From Gp6-AA40 sp963742105 (lineage in GTDB: Bacteria > Acidobacteriota > Vicinamibacteria > Vicinamibacterales > UBA2999), in contig CAVUKN010000002.1 of the NCBI GenBank assembly GCA_963742105.1, forward strand, positions 496,001-560,000: a stretch of 64,000 bases of DNA, read 5' to 3'. Position numbers and translations under genes: made by a program. Each line of letters starts with the position of its first letter. Within the stretch, counting starts at the first letter, position 1. Positions 46,713 to 55,364 of this stretch are shown here, piece by piece. The notes under the pieces are model-generated. The model was not told the origin of the DNA. It saw only the letters and a program-made list of their open reading frames with translations, and searched no databases.

Positions 46713-48063
46713 TGGGCTCGCGTCAGTGCACGACGCGGAAGGGACGAACCACACCGCGCGGACCCTCGCGCGGCGGCAGCAGCGGTGCAAGCGCGGTCAG
46801 CGTCTTGTCGCGCGCACCACGGTTCGCATCGACGAGCGCACGCGCGGCCGCGCCGAGCCGCGCGCGCCGCACCGGATCGTTCATCAGGCTCAGCACCACA
46901 TCGTCGAGTCTCGCGCTCGCCCCGCACTTGGACGGCGGCCCCGTTGGTCACGAACGCCTCGGCGATTTCGCTGAAGTTCTCCATGTGCGGTCCGAAGACG
47001 ATCGGCTTGCCGAACACCGCCGGCTCGAGGATGTTGTGGCCGCCCGACGGGACGAGGCTGCCGCCGACGAATACGGCGGTCGCAATCTGATACAGCTGCG
47101 CGAGCTCGCCGATCGTGTCGAGCACGACGGCATCGGCGCGCGGCTCCGCGTCGATCGGCAGTTCGCTCCGGCGCACAGTCGACAGCCCTTCCTGCCGGCA
47201 GATGCGCTCGGCTTCGACGAACCGCTCGGGATGCCGGGGCGCGATCACCAGCAGCGCATTGCTTCCGGCCGGCGTCGAGCGGAACCGGTTGAAGGCGCGG
47301 ACGACGAACTCCTCTTCGCCCTTCATCGTGCTGCCGGCCACGAGCACCGGGCGGTTCGGCAGACAGCCGGAAGAAGCGCAGGACGCGCTCCGGCCCGCGT
47401 CCGGGGATCGGCGTCGCGTCGCAGCGACTCGAACTTCAGGCTTCCGGTGACGGTGATGCGCGACGGCTCGGCACCGAGCTCGACCAGCCGCCGCGCCGAT
47501 TCCTCTCCCTGCACGCAGAGCCGGTCGATGTCCGCGAGCACGCGCCGGAAGAACGGCCGGGCCAGGCGATAGCGCGGAAACGAACGATGCGAAATCCGCC
47601 CGTTGACGAGTGCGGTCCTGATTCCGCGACGCCGGCACTCGCGCAGCAGGTTCGGCCAGATCTCGGTTTCGACCATGACGAACAGCCGCGGGTTGACCAG
47701 CTTCAATGTGCGCCGGACGGTGAACGTCCAGTCGAACGGCAGGTAGAAGACGCCGTCCACATCGGCGACGTTGCGACGCGCGAGCTGCTGGCCGGACAGC
47801 GTCGTGGTCGACAGAAACAGCTTCAGGGTCGGATACCGCTGGCGCAGCTCGGAAATGATCGGCCGCGCCGCCAGGACCTCGCCAACCGAGACGGCGTGCA
47901 CCCAGATCGACTCGTCGCCATCCAGGTTGAACGACACCGGCAGGTATCCGAACCGCTGCCCGAGGCTGCCCAGATACTTGTTGTGACGCAGCGCCTGGTA
48001 CACAAAGTAGGGCGACAGCACCACCAACAGCAGCAAAGTGACAACGCTGTAGAGGAGATACAC
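46709..48063 (-). CDS. waaA: 3-deoxy-D-manno-octulosonic acid transferase (frameshifted)
   Basis: Attaches Kdo from CMP-Kdo to lipid IVA. Starts with one membrane anchor (YSVVTLLLLVVLSPYFVYQALR). Conserved blocks are SIWVHAVSVGEVLAARPIISELR, LFVMVETEIWPNLLRECRRRGIRTALVNGRISHRSFPRY and RLCVQGEESARRLVELGAEPSRITVTGSLKFE. After a shift near 47370 it continues VLVAGSTMKGEEEFVVRAF and VFVGGSLVPSGGHNILEPAVFGKPIVFGPHMENFSEIAEAF. A further shift near 46930 affects the tail. First gene of the nine-gene minus-strand LPS operon, with its stop overlapping lpxK. Confidence 0.92.
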
Positions 48064-48115
48064 GCTAAACCGTCTGAAATGTAGGTGTTAGAACCTGAAA
48101 AGTATAGTCGCGCGA

Positions 48116-48145
48116 TTGACCGGGTTCAACGCGCGTCACTACAAT
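48116..48145 (+). promoter_or_regulatory. Putative sigma70 promoter of the gap-pgk-tpiA genes
   Basis: TTGACC and TACAAT with an 18-bp spacer, about 150 bp upstream of the gap ATG in the divergent spacer with waaA. The match to consensus is good at both boxes. Confidence 0.55.
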
Positions 48146-48171
48146 CGAACTTTTGCCGAATTCCCCCGGCG

Positions 48172-48299
48172 CGGTCCGGGCGGCGGTGGTTGCCGAGGGA
48201 TTCCCGAGACAGGTCCCGGCGGCGGTTACAGGCGGGATGGCAGAACGGCCCTGGCGATGGTTGCAGGCCGGGATCAGTGAAGCGGTCCCGGCGCGGAGG
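48172..48299 (+). promoter_or_regulatory. Long gap leader built of imperfect tandem repeats
   Basis: Downstream of the predicted promoter the leader contains four imperfect ~36-40-nt direct repeats beginning ggtcc(c/g)ggcg or gccctggcg, at about 48173, 48212, 48248 and 48283. Three share ggygrtggttgc/ggcggttac and end in gggat or ggga. The last merges with the GGAGGA ribosome-binding site of gap. It matches no riboswitch class that I recognise. Confidence 0.45.
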
Positions 48300-48304
48300 A
48301 CGCG

Positions 48305-49313
48305 ATGGCGGTGAAGGTCGGGATCAACGGGTTCGGACGCATCGGACGCAACATCATGCGCGCGGCGATGGGACAGAAGGACGTCGATTTCGTTGCGGTC
48401 AACGACCTCACCAACTCGAAGACGCTGGCGCACCTGCTGAAGTACGACTCGGTGCTCGGCAACCTGCACGCCGAGGTGAAGGCCACGAGAAGGGCATCAC
48501 GGTCGACGGCGACGAGTTCCAGGTGCTGTCGGTCAAGGACCCGGCGCAGCTGCCCTGGAAGGACCTGGGCGTGGACGTCGTCTTCGAGTCCACCGGGATC
48601 TTCACCGACCGCGATGGCGCGGCCAAGCACCTGGCCGCCGGCGCCAAGAAGGTCATCGTCACCGCGCCCGCGAAGAAGCCGGACGTCACGGTCGTGCTCG
48701 GCGTCAACGACGAGCATGTACGACCCGTCGAAGCATCACATCATCTCGAACGCGTCGTGCACGACGAACTGCCTGGCGCCGCTGGCCAAGGTGATTCACG
48801 ACACCTTCGGGATCAAGAAGGGGTGGATGACGACGGTCCACTCGTATACCAACGACCAGCAGCTGCTCGATCTGCCGCACAAGGATCTGCGCCGCGCGCG
48901 CGCGGCCGCACTGTCGATGATTCCGACGACCACCGGCGCCGCGCGTCGCGGTCGGCGAAGTGCTGCCGGCGCTCAAGGGCAAGCTCGACGGGTTCTCGAT
49001 GCGCGTGCCGACGCCGAACGTGTCGGTGGTCGACCTGAGCGCCCTCGTCGAGAAGCAGGTGACCGCCGAGGAGATCAACGCGGCACTCCGCGCCGCTGCG
49101 GACGGTCCGCTGAAGGGCATCCTGGCGATGTCGGACGAGCCGCTGGTCTCGATCGACTTCCGCGGCAACCCGAACTCGTCGATCATCGACTCGGCGTATA
49201 CCAAGGTGATGGACGGCGACTTCGTGAAGGTCGTGTCGTGGTACGACAACGAGTGGGGCTACTCGAGCCGCTGCGTGGACCTGCTGCGCAAGCTCGTCGC
49301 CGCGGGTCTCTAG
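48305..49313 (+). CDS. gap: Glyceraldehyde-3-phosphate dehydrogenase (type I, frameshifted)
   Basis: Oxidises glyceraldehyde 3-phosphate to 1,3-bisphosphoglycerate with NAD. Starts MAVKVGINGFGRIGRNIMRAAM with GGAGG upstream. The catalytic segment HHIISNASCTTNCLAPLAKVIHDTFGIKKGWMTTVHSYTNDQ includes the Cys and His. FSMRVPTPNVSVVDLSALVEK and SIIDSAYTKVMDGDFVKVVSWYDNEWGYSSRCVDLL end the protein. One-base shifts occur near 48487 (a missing G in TEKGITVDG), 48716 and 48932. Each sits in a short GC run and the frame resumes in perfect family sequence, so these look like base-calling errors. Confidence 0.95.
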
Positions 49314-49330
49314 GGAGCGTTACACACTCA

Positions 49331-49419
49331 TCACGGACGTTTAGCCACGAAGGCACGAAGACACGGAGCCGAGAATTGTATTCTCCGTGTCTTCGCGTCT
49401 CCGTGGCGAACGTCCGTGA
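49331..49419. repeat. Inverted CACGAAG-type array between gap and pgk
   Basis: The left arm (49331-49368) runs tcacggacgtttagccacga then aggcacgaagacacggag. The right arm (49383-49419) is its near-complement, ctccgtgtcttcgcg... to ...cgtccgtga, with a 14-nt loop. It leaves only 17 bp before and 10 bp after it, so it is the intergenic region of the operon. Confidence 0.9.
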
Positions 49420-49429
49420 CACACAACAC

Positions 49430-50625
49430 ATGGCTAAACGGACGATTCGCGACCTCGACCTCGCCGGCAAGCGCGTCTTCATCCGCGTCGACTTCAACGT
49501 CCCGCTGAAAAACGGCGTGATCGGCGACGACACCCGCATCACCGCCTCTCTGCCGACGATCACCTACGCACTGGACCATGGCGCGCGCGTCGTCATCCTC
49601 GCGTCGCACCTGGGACGGCCGAAGGGCAAACCGAATCCGGAGATGAGCCTGCGCCCCGTGGCCGCGCGCGTTCGGCGAGCTGCTGAAGCGACCGGTCATC
49701 TTCGCCGAGGACTGCGTCGGCCCTGCCGCCGAGCAGGCCGTGGCCGGCGCACCGAATGGCGGCGTCGTCCTTCTCGAGAATCTGCGGTTCCACCCGGAGG
49801 AGGAGAAGAACGACGCGACGCTTCGCGAAGGGGCTCGCGGCGCTGGCCGACGTCTACGTCAACGATGCCTTCGGTGCCGCTCATCGCGCGCACGCGTCGG
49901 TCGACGCGATGGTGCGGCTGGTTCCAGCAAGCCGGCGCCGGCCTGCTGATGGAAAAGGAGCTGACGTATCTCGGGAGGCGCGATCAGCCACCCGGAACGG
50001 CCGTTCGTCGCCGTGATTGGCGGCGCCAAGGTGTCGGACAAGATCGAAGTCATCGAGAACCTGATTCCCAAGGTCGATCGGCTGCTGATCGGCGGCGCGA
50101 TGGCATATACGTTCTTCAAGGCCGAGGGCAAGCCGGTCGGCAGGTCTCTCGTCGAGGACGACAAGCTCGACGCCGCCCGCGACATCGTCTCGCGCGCACG
50201 ACAACGGGGACTGCAGTTGCTCCTGCCGACCGACCACGTCGTCGCGCCCGACGCTCGATGCCGCCGCACCGTCGGAGACGCTGAGCGTCGACGATCCCGC
50301 GATCGGCGACCGGATGGGACTCGACATCGGGCCGGCCACCGTGAAGGCGTATGCCGCGGCACTGAGCGACGCGAAGACGGTGATCTGGAATGGACCGATG
50401 GGCGTGTTCGAGATCGATCAGTTCGCCAAGGGCACGATCGGCGTCGCGCGGGCCGTGGCCGACGTCAAGGGCACGACGATCATCGGCGGCGGCGATTCGG
50501 TCGCGGCGATTCACAAGGCCGGACTCGCGGATCGCGTGACGCACATTTCGACCGGCGGCGGCGCGTCGCTGGAATTTCTCGGCGGCAGAACGCTGCCGGG
50601 CGTGGCAGTATTGCCGGAGGCGTGA
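49430..50625 (+). CDS. pgk: Phosphoglycerate kinase (frameshifted)
   Basis: Makes ATP and 3-phosphoglycerate from 1,3-bisphosphoglycerate. Start MAKRTIRDLDLAGKRVFIRVDFNVPLKNGVIGDDTRI is the PGK signature. ILASHLGRPKGKPNPEMSL, VVLLENLRFHPEEEKNDA, ALADVYVNDAFGAAHRAHAS and PFVAVIGGAKVSDKIEVIENLI follow, then GLDIGPATVKAY, KTVIWNGPMGVFEIDQFAKGT and HISTGGGASLEFLGGRTLPGVAVL. Frameshifts near 49668, 49829, 49918, 49975 and 50250. No Shine-Dalgarno precedes the ATG, whose leader is the repeat arm plus 10 nt. Confidence 0.95.
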
Positions 50626-50638
50626 GGCGGCGAATGCA

Positions 50639-50788
50639 ATTCAGAATTCAGAATGCAGAATGCAGAATGCAGACGCCCCGCGCTCGCAGCGGGAATCCGG
50701 ATGACGTCGTGCCTTGCGCCGACGGGGTGCGACGGCTGTTTTCTGCATTCGGAAGCGTTCTGCATTCTGCATTCTGCATTCTGAATTC
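50639..50788. repeat. Inverted GAATGCA heptamer array between pgk and tpiA
   Basis: The left arm (50639-50673) has two GAATTCA and three GAATGCA units. The right arm (50741-50788) has four to five TGCATTC units ending CTGAATTC. Arms pair over ~35 bp around a ~65-nt GC-rich loop. The right arm ends 1 nt before the tpiA ATG, so no Shine-Dalgarno is present. Confidence 0.9.
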
Positions 50789-50789
50789 C

Positions 50790-51552
50790 ATGAGAATCCC
50801 ACTCATCGCCGGCAACTGGAAGATGTACAAGACCGTCAGCGAGGCGGTGAAGTACATCAAGGAATTCCGCGAGCTGGTCAAAGGCATCGAGGACGTCGAG
50901 ATCGTTGTCGCCCCGACGTTCACGGCGATCTACGGCGCCGCCGATGCGGCGCGCAACAGCAACGTCGCGATTGCGGCTCAGGATCTCTACTGGGAGCGCG
51001 AGGGCGCATTCACCGGCGAAGTCAGCGCGCCGATGCTGCGCGAGGCCGGCGCCGAACTGGTGATCATCGGGCACTCGGAGCGACGGACGCTGTTCGGCGA
51101 GACAGATGCGACGGTCAACCGGAAGATTCACGCCGCTTATGCGGCCGGTCTGGTCCCGATCGCCTGCATCGGCGAGACGCTCGATCAGCGCGAGCGCAAC
51201 GAGACCTTCGACGTGCTGGACCGGCAGATCAAGCAGGGACTCGATGGGCTGACCAGCGACCAGATGGCGCAGCTGGTGATTGCCTACGAGCCGGTCTGGG
51301 CCATCGGCACCGGCCGCAACGCCACGCCGGCGCAGGCGGCCGAGGCGCATACCCATATCCGTCAGCGGCTGCGGCAGTGGTTCGGCAGCGACGCCGCCGA
51401 CCTCTGCCACGTCCTTTACGGCGGCAGCGTGAAGCCCGACAACATCGGGGACCTGATCACGCAGGAGAACGTGGACGGGGCCCTGGTCGGAGGCGCGAGC
51501 CTCGATGTCCGGTCGATTCTTCGACATCGTGTCGCGCAGCCGCCCGTCGTAG
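50790..51552 (+). CDS. tpiA: Triosephosphate isomerase (frameshift at the end)
   Basis: Interconverts glyceraldehyde 3-phosphate and dihydroxyacetone phosphate. MRIPLIAGNWKMYKT contains the N-W-K catalytic Lys. AELVIIGHSERRTLFGETD carries the catalytic His. VIAYEPVWAIGTGRNATPAQA carries the catalytic Glu. VLYGGSVKPDNIGDLITQENVDGALVGGASL is the phosphate-binding end. A shift near 51515 changes the tail; corrected it reads FFDIVSRSRPS and stops at 51550-51552. Length ~253 residues. Confidence 0.95.
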
Positions 51553-51559
51553 CGCGTGC

Positions 51560-51635
51560 GGCCGTAGGGCGGGGCTTCAGCCGCCCGCGGCCCGTCGCCG
51601 AGCGACCGTGTCGGGCGGACCTTGTCAGGTCCGCC
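51560..51635. terminator. Two GC hairpins between tpiA and secG
   Basis: GGCC-gta-GGGCGG...CCGCCC-gc-GGCC (51560-51592) and GGCGGACCT-tgtc-AGGTCCGCC (51614-51635) are near-perfect stems. The second resembles the hairpin at 39691. They could terminate the glycolytic transcript, though no T-tract follows either. Confidence 0.5.
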
Positions 51636-51709
51636 GTATCCCGATGATCCAGTCCCGGCTGCCCCAGGGACACGGTATAATCGGGTTTTCCTGTTAGCGA
51701 AGAAGTCAG

Positions 51710-52003
51710 ATGCTGTACTACCTGGTTGAAGTTGTTTACGTCGCTCGTCTGCCTCGTCCTGATGCTGGTGATCCTGCTCCAGCAGGGCAAGGGCGGCGAT
51801 ATCGCCAATGCATTCGGCGGCGGAAGCAGCCAGGCGGCGTTCGGCGCCCGCGCGGCGCCACCGTGCTCTCGCGAGCGACGACGATCGCCGCGGTGCTGTT
51901 CATCGTCGGCGCACTGGCGCTCGGCCTGATGCGCCAGACCGGACCCGGCTCGGTGATCGGCGGCCGCGCCCCGCAACCGCAGTCGCAGCCGGCCAAAAAG
52001 TAG
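51710..52003 (+). CDS. secG: Preprotein translocase subunit SecG (frameshifted)
   Basis: Small subunit of the SecYEG channel. After a shift near 51725 the first helix reads LFTSLVCLVLMLVILLQQGKGGDIANAFGGGSSQAAFGARGA, the family signature (LLQxGKGGD...AFGGGSSQ). After a second near 51860 it reads TVLSRATTIAAVLFIVGALALGLM, the second helix, and a short Pro/Gln tail. GAAGAAG precedes the ATG. TATAAT at 51676-51681 may be its -10. About 97 residues. The usual tpiA-secG order supports the call. Confidence 0.9.
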   Translation: MLYYLVEVVYVARLPRPDAGDPAPAGQGRRYRQCIRRRKQPGGVRRPRGATVLSRATTIAAVLFIVGALALGLMRQTGPGSVIGGRAPQPQSQPAKK

Positions 52004-52062
52004 CCTCAGATACGAAGAAGTAGTCACTCGGCTACAGCTCGAGACGGGTAAGCCCTCCAGAC

Positions 52063-52149
52063 GCGGAAGTGGCGGAATTGGCAGACGCACCAGCTTGAGG
52101 GGCTGGCGCCCGCAAGGGCGTGAAGGTTCGAGTCCTTTCTTCCGCACCA
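52063..52149 (+). tRNA. tRNA-Leu (anticodon GAG)
   Basis: 87 nt with encoded CCA. The acceptor GCGGAAG pairs with CTTCCGC, the D-arm is TGGCGGAATTGGCAGA, the anticodon loop is CTTGAGG (GAG), the long variable arm is TGGCGCCCGCAAGGGCGT and the T-arm is GGTTCGAGTCC. The first member of a direct repeat whose second, degenerate copy lies 3.2 kb downstream. Confidence 0.97.
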
Positions 52150-52178
52150 CCTTTACAATCAACAACTTGCAGAAAATT

Positions 52179-52204
52179 AAGGCCGTCAGAAAGTGGCGGT
52201 CTTT
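52179..52204 (+). terminator. Terminator-like hairpin after tRNA-Leu
   Basis: AAGGCCGTC pairs with GGCGGTCTT (two G-T wobbles) around a short loop and is followed by TTTGTTG. It sits 30 nt after the tRNA. Confidence 0.55.
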
Positions 52205-52231
52205 GTTGTCATGTTGTCAAGACTGTTGTCA
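52204..52231 (+). repeat. Three direct TGTTGTCA repeats beside tRNA-Leu; remainder of the 360-bp gap is featureless
   Basis: TGTTGTCA at 52204, 52212 and 52224 (8- and 12-bp spacing), followed by ACATGTCA. The AT-richer look and the position next to a tRNA 3' end resemble arm-type sites of tyrosine integrases. From 52240 to 52496 I see no recognisable gene; an open frame runs through in phase with the next CDS but has no family features. Confidence 0.5.
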
Positions 52232-52509
52232 ACATGTCAGCAATCTTCGGCTTCCGGTCGATACTCCAACAGGTCGAGCGCTCCTCGGACGCGCGAGCGA
52301 CGAGGCTCGGCGACATCACCTCATCCGAGGTCGAGAAAACTAGACGAGGAAAGCTCTCGGACGACGAGAGCTGGTCGCGCTGGAATGAATGGATCGAACG
52401 CGTGGGCGCGAGCTGCACGACTTGTACGGCGCCCGCCGCCCTGCCCGATTCTCGCGCTATGCTGTGCCGCTGCGGTGCTCGGCCATCTTCGAGTGCGGAG
52501 GTTGATTCC

Positions 52510-55233
52510 GTGAGTAAGCGAGATCGCTCGTTCCTTCTTGCTTCGCTCCTTCCAGCGTTGCTGCTCGTCGGCGCCTTCGCTGTCGTTCACGCCCAGGAGG
52601 GAAGATCGACGGCGGCCAAGCCGGCGCGCTGGTCTGATCCCGCCACCTGGCCAGACCGACAGGTGCCCCGCGCCGGCGACAAGGTCACCATCGCCAGGGA
52701 CAAGGACGTCGTTCTCGACGTCAGTCCGCCGGCGCTGAACGGTCTGACGATCGACGGCAAACTCAGCTTCGCCAACACGGCCGACCTTGAACTGACCACC
52801 GAGTGGATCATGTTGCACGGGGAACTGGAAATCGGCACCGAGGCCAGACCCCATACACGCAAGGCGACCATTACCCTGACCAACAACGTCAAGGACGAAG
52901 ATGTCGGTGGGATGGCTGGAGCGAATCCGAATGACCGCGTGGATCGCGGGATCCTGCTCATGGGCGGAACCCTGAACCTGCACGGTGACCGGACGAACAC
53001 CTGGACCAAGCTGGCCAACACCGCCACCGCAGGCAGCACCTCGATCCAGGTCCTGAATGCCGCTGGCTGGCGGGTCGGCGACGAGATCGTCCTCGCGTCG
53101 ACGGACTTCGATCCCCGTCAGGCCGAGCGGCGAACGATTTCCGCGATCCGCGAAAATACGATCACGCTCGACAAGAAGCTGGACTTCATGCACTTCGGCC
53201 AGATCACCTTCGACGTGGATGAACGCGGCGAAGTCGGTCTGCTGACGCGCAATATCCGGCTCCAGGCATCGGCCGACGCGGCGGAAGCGCCGTTCTACGG
53301 CGGCCACGTGATGGCGATGGGCGCGAGCAAGATGTTCGTCGAGGGCGTCGAGTTCCAGCGCATGGGTCAGAACCTGATCCTCGCCCGCTATCCGATCCAC
53401 TGGCATCTGGTCGGCGATGCCAAGGGTCAGTACATCCGGAACGCCGCGATCCACGACACCTACAACCGCTGCGTGACCGTGCACGGCACGAACTTCCTGC
53501 ACGTTGAGAACAACGTGACCTACAACACCGTCGGTCACTGCTTCTTCCTCGAGGACGGCATCGAGCACGGCAACGAGTTCGTCCGCAACCTCGCCATCCA
53601 GACCAAGTGCCATACGAGCAAGCCATGCGCGCCGACCAATCTCGCCCCGAACGGAGAGAACAGCGTTACCAACGAGAATCGCCAGGCCTACAGGACGGCC
53701 AGCATGTCCGGCAAGGACACCCTGCTGCCTTCGGACAACACGGTGGCGGCTTACTGGATCACCAATCCGGACAACTCCTTCATCGACAATGTGGCCGCCG
53801 GCTCCGATGAGAATGGTTTCTGGTTGTCGTTGCCGGAGCACCCGCAAGGCAAGTTCCTGGGCACGGACATCGCCAAGAACACCTGGCCACGCCGCACCAA
53901 ATTCCGCGAATTCAGGAACAACACGGCCCACTCCAACTTCGACGGGTTCATGTTCGACCGGAACATCAATGTGGAAAACGTCTTCGGGTTGGCCGGCCCC
54001 TCGTACATGCCCAAGGAAAACCCTGCTGACCCGAACAGCAAGAGCGTGGACGCGTTGTTCGAGAATCTCACCAGCTACAAGAACCGCAACGGCGGCGTCT
54101 GGGGCCGCGGCGAGCGGCACGTCTTCAAGAATCTGAAGTCGGCGGACAATGCCATTGGTTTCACGAGTTCAACCGGTTCCTTCGGCGATGACTTATTTAC
54201 CTCACTGGTGGTTGATTCGCTGTTCGTGGGCGAAACCGAGAACATCGGCAACCCCGTAACGAAAGAAGAAATTGCCTACGGCCGCAGCCTGCCGAAACGC
54301 TTGATTCCGGATTACCCGATTCACGGCTACGAGTACTACGACTACCGCCATGACATAGTGAACACGACCTTCGTGAACTACCAGGACAACAAACAGCGCG
54401 GATCAGGAGCGCTTTCATGGCTGTTGTTTACGGGCGCCGGGGTTACCACCGAAAACACCGTCAAGAGTGCGAAGTTCGTCAATGCCAAGCCCGTGTACTT
54501 TCCGAAAATCGACCCCAGGTTCGATAGTGACAACCGGAGTGGTTCGGCCTACCGGACCGCGGCGATCCACGATCTGGACGGCTCGACGACCGGCATCGCT
54601 GACTCCTTTGTTCTGATCCACGACGGCGAGAACGACAGCGTCGCCACGGACGACACCTGTGAGATTCATCCCACCTGGAACGCCTCGGTGTGCGCGGGTG
54701 ATATCGGACGCATTCAGTTCAGCATCAGGAGGGACGGACCCACAAGAGGTGCTGGTCTGGCGCTGAAAGATGTTGCTGTGCGGTCAGCTGCGCCTGCGCC
54801 GGCGGCTGCCCCTCGCGCCGCGGGGGCTGGCCCGGGCGCGCGAGCTGGCGGTGCCGGCGGCGCTGGTGCTGCCCCTCAGCAGCCAATCACCCTGAGCCGC
54901 AATGGCAAGGACTTCAAGATCACCGCCAACCAGAGCACCGTGCGCGCCGGTACCGAGATCCGTGTGAAGACCGAACGACCGGAAGTTGCTATCAGTTTGA
55001 GTGAAATGGCCAAAGACTCATGGGTCGTGTTCGAGCTGCCGGGTTTCGCCAACGCGACCTCCGGGAAGCAGCAGGACAGCCTCGACGCTCTGCGCAAGGC
55101 GACCGAGACTTCGTATTTCAAGGGTCCGGATGCCGTTTGGGTGAAACTGGTAATCCCGACCGCCCCCAAGGGCGTTGGCAGGGATCAGTTTGGACCGTTG
55201 GATACTCAAACCAGCATTGTGGTAAGCCGATAA
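52510..55233 (+). CDS. Secreted G8-domain / parallel beta-helix (CEMIP-like) protein
   Basis: 907 residues from a GTG with GGAGG 8 nt upstream. The signal peptide is LLASLLPALLLVGAFAVVHAQ. A G8 domain follows (ARWSDPATWPDRQVPRAGDKVTIARDKDVVLDVSPPALNGLTIDGKLSF to about LEIGTEARPHTRKATITLTNN). Then comes a right-handed beta-helix with FQRMGQNLILARYPIHWHLVGDAKGQYIRNAAIHDTYNRCVTVHGT, as in CEMIP/TMEM2 hyaluronidase-like proteins and bacterial relatives. A low-complexity Ala/Gly/Pro linker (about 760-790) joins a ~120-residue C-terminal domain. The substrate is probably an extracellular polysaccharide, unproven. The G+C content of sampled stretches near 54.2 kb (about 52%) is below that of neighbouring genes, and the gene sits between tRNA-Leu and its degenerate copy, suggesting acquisition. 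Confidence 0.85.
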   Translation: MSKRDRSFLLASLLPALLLVGAFAVVHAQEGRSTAAKPARWSDPATWPDRQVPRAGDKVTIARDKDVVLDVSPPALNGLTIDGKLSFANTADLELTTEWIMLHGELEIGTEARPHTRKATITLTNNVKDEDVGGMAGANPNDRVDRGILLMGGTLNLHGDRTNTWTKLANTATAGSTSIQVLNAAGWRVGDEIVLASTDFDPRQAERRTISAIRENTITLDKKLDFMHFGQITFDVDERGEVGLLTRNIRLQASADAAEAPFYGGHVMAMGASKMFVEGVEFQRMGQNLILARYPIHWHLVGDAKGQYIRNAAIHDTYNRCVTVHGTNFLHVENNVTYNTVGHCFFLEDGIEHGNEFVRNLAIQTKCHTSKPCAPTNLAPNGENSVTNENRQAYRTASMSGKDTLLPSDNTVAAYWITNPDNSFIDNVAAGSDENGFWLSLPEHPQGKFLGTDIAKNTWPRRTKFREFRNNTAHSNFDGFMFDRNINVENVFGLAGPSYMPKENPADPNSKSVDALFENLTSYKNRNGGVWGRGERHVFKNLKSADNAIGFTSSTGSFGDDLFTSLVVDSLFVGETENIGNPVTKEEIAYGRSLPKRLIPDYPIHGYEYYDYRHDIVNTTFVNYQDNKQRGSGALSWLLFTGAGVTTENTVKSAKFVNAKPVYFPKIDPRFDSDNRSGSAYRTAAIHDLDGSTTGIADSFVLIHDGENDSVATDDTCEIHPTWNASVCAGDIGRIQFSIRRDGPTRGAGLALKDVAVRSAAPAPAAAPRAAGAGPGARAGGAGGAGAAPQQPITLSRNGKDFKITANQSTVRAGTEIRVKTERPEVAISLSEMAKDSWVVFELPGFANATSGKQQDSLDALRKATETSYFKGPDAVWVKLVIPTAPKGVGRDQFGPLDTQTSIVVSR

Positions 55234-55298
55234 GCAAAACCGGACCATCGCCACGGACGGCAATGATCCGGAACTTCCTGAGAGAAGGGGGGAACCAG

Positions 55299-55318
55299 CT
55301 CTCTCTCTCTCTCTCTCT
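55299..55318 (+). repeat. (CT)n microsatellite
   Basis: Ten uninterrupted CT dinucleotides in the non-coding stretch after the G8 gene. Such dinucleotide runs are uncommon in bacteria and slippage-prone. Confidence 0.9.
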
Positions 55319-55364
55319 GATGTCGCAGGGCGAGAACTCCAGGCGATAATCGCTCTCACCCCCT

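Noticed and set aside
49668..50260. Frameshifts in pgk considered as programmed recoding
   Set aside because: Several shifts per gene at unrelated short GC runs, without slippery heptamers or downstream pseudoknots, and the same pattern in many genes.
52321..54120. A 599-codon minus-strand open frame opposite the G8 gene
   Set aside because: Antisense shadow in GC-rich DNA; no family motifs, low-complexity composition, while the plus strand carries signal peptide, G8 domain and ribosome-binding site.
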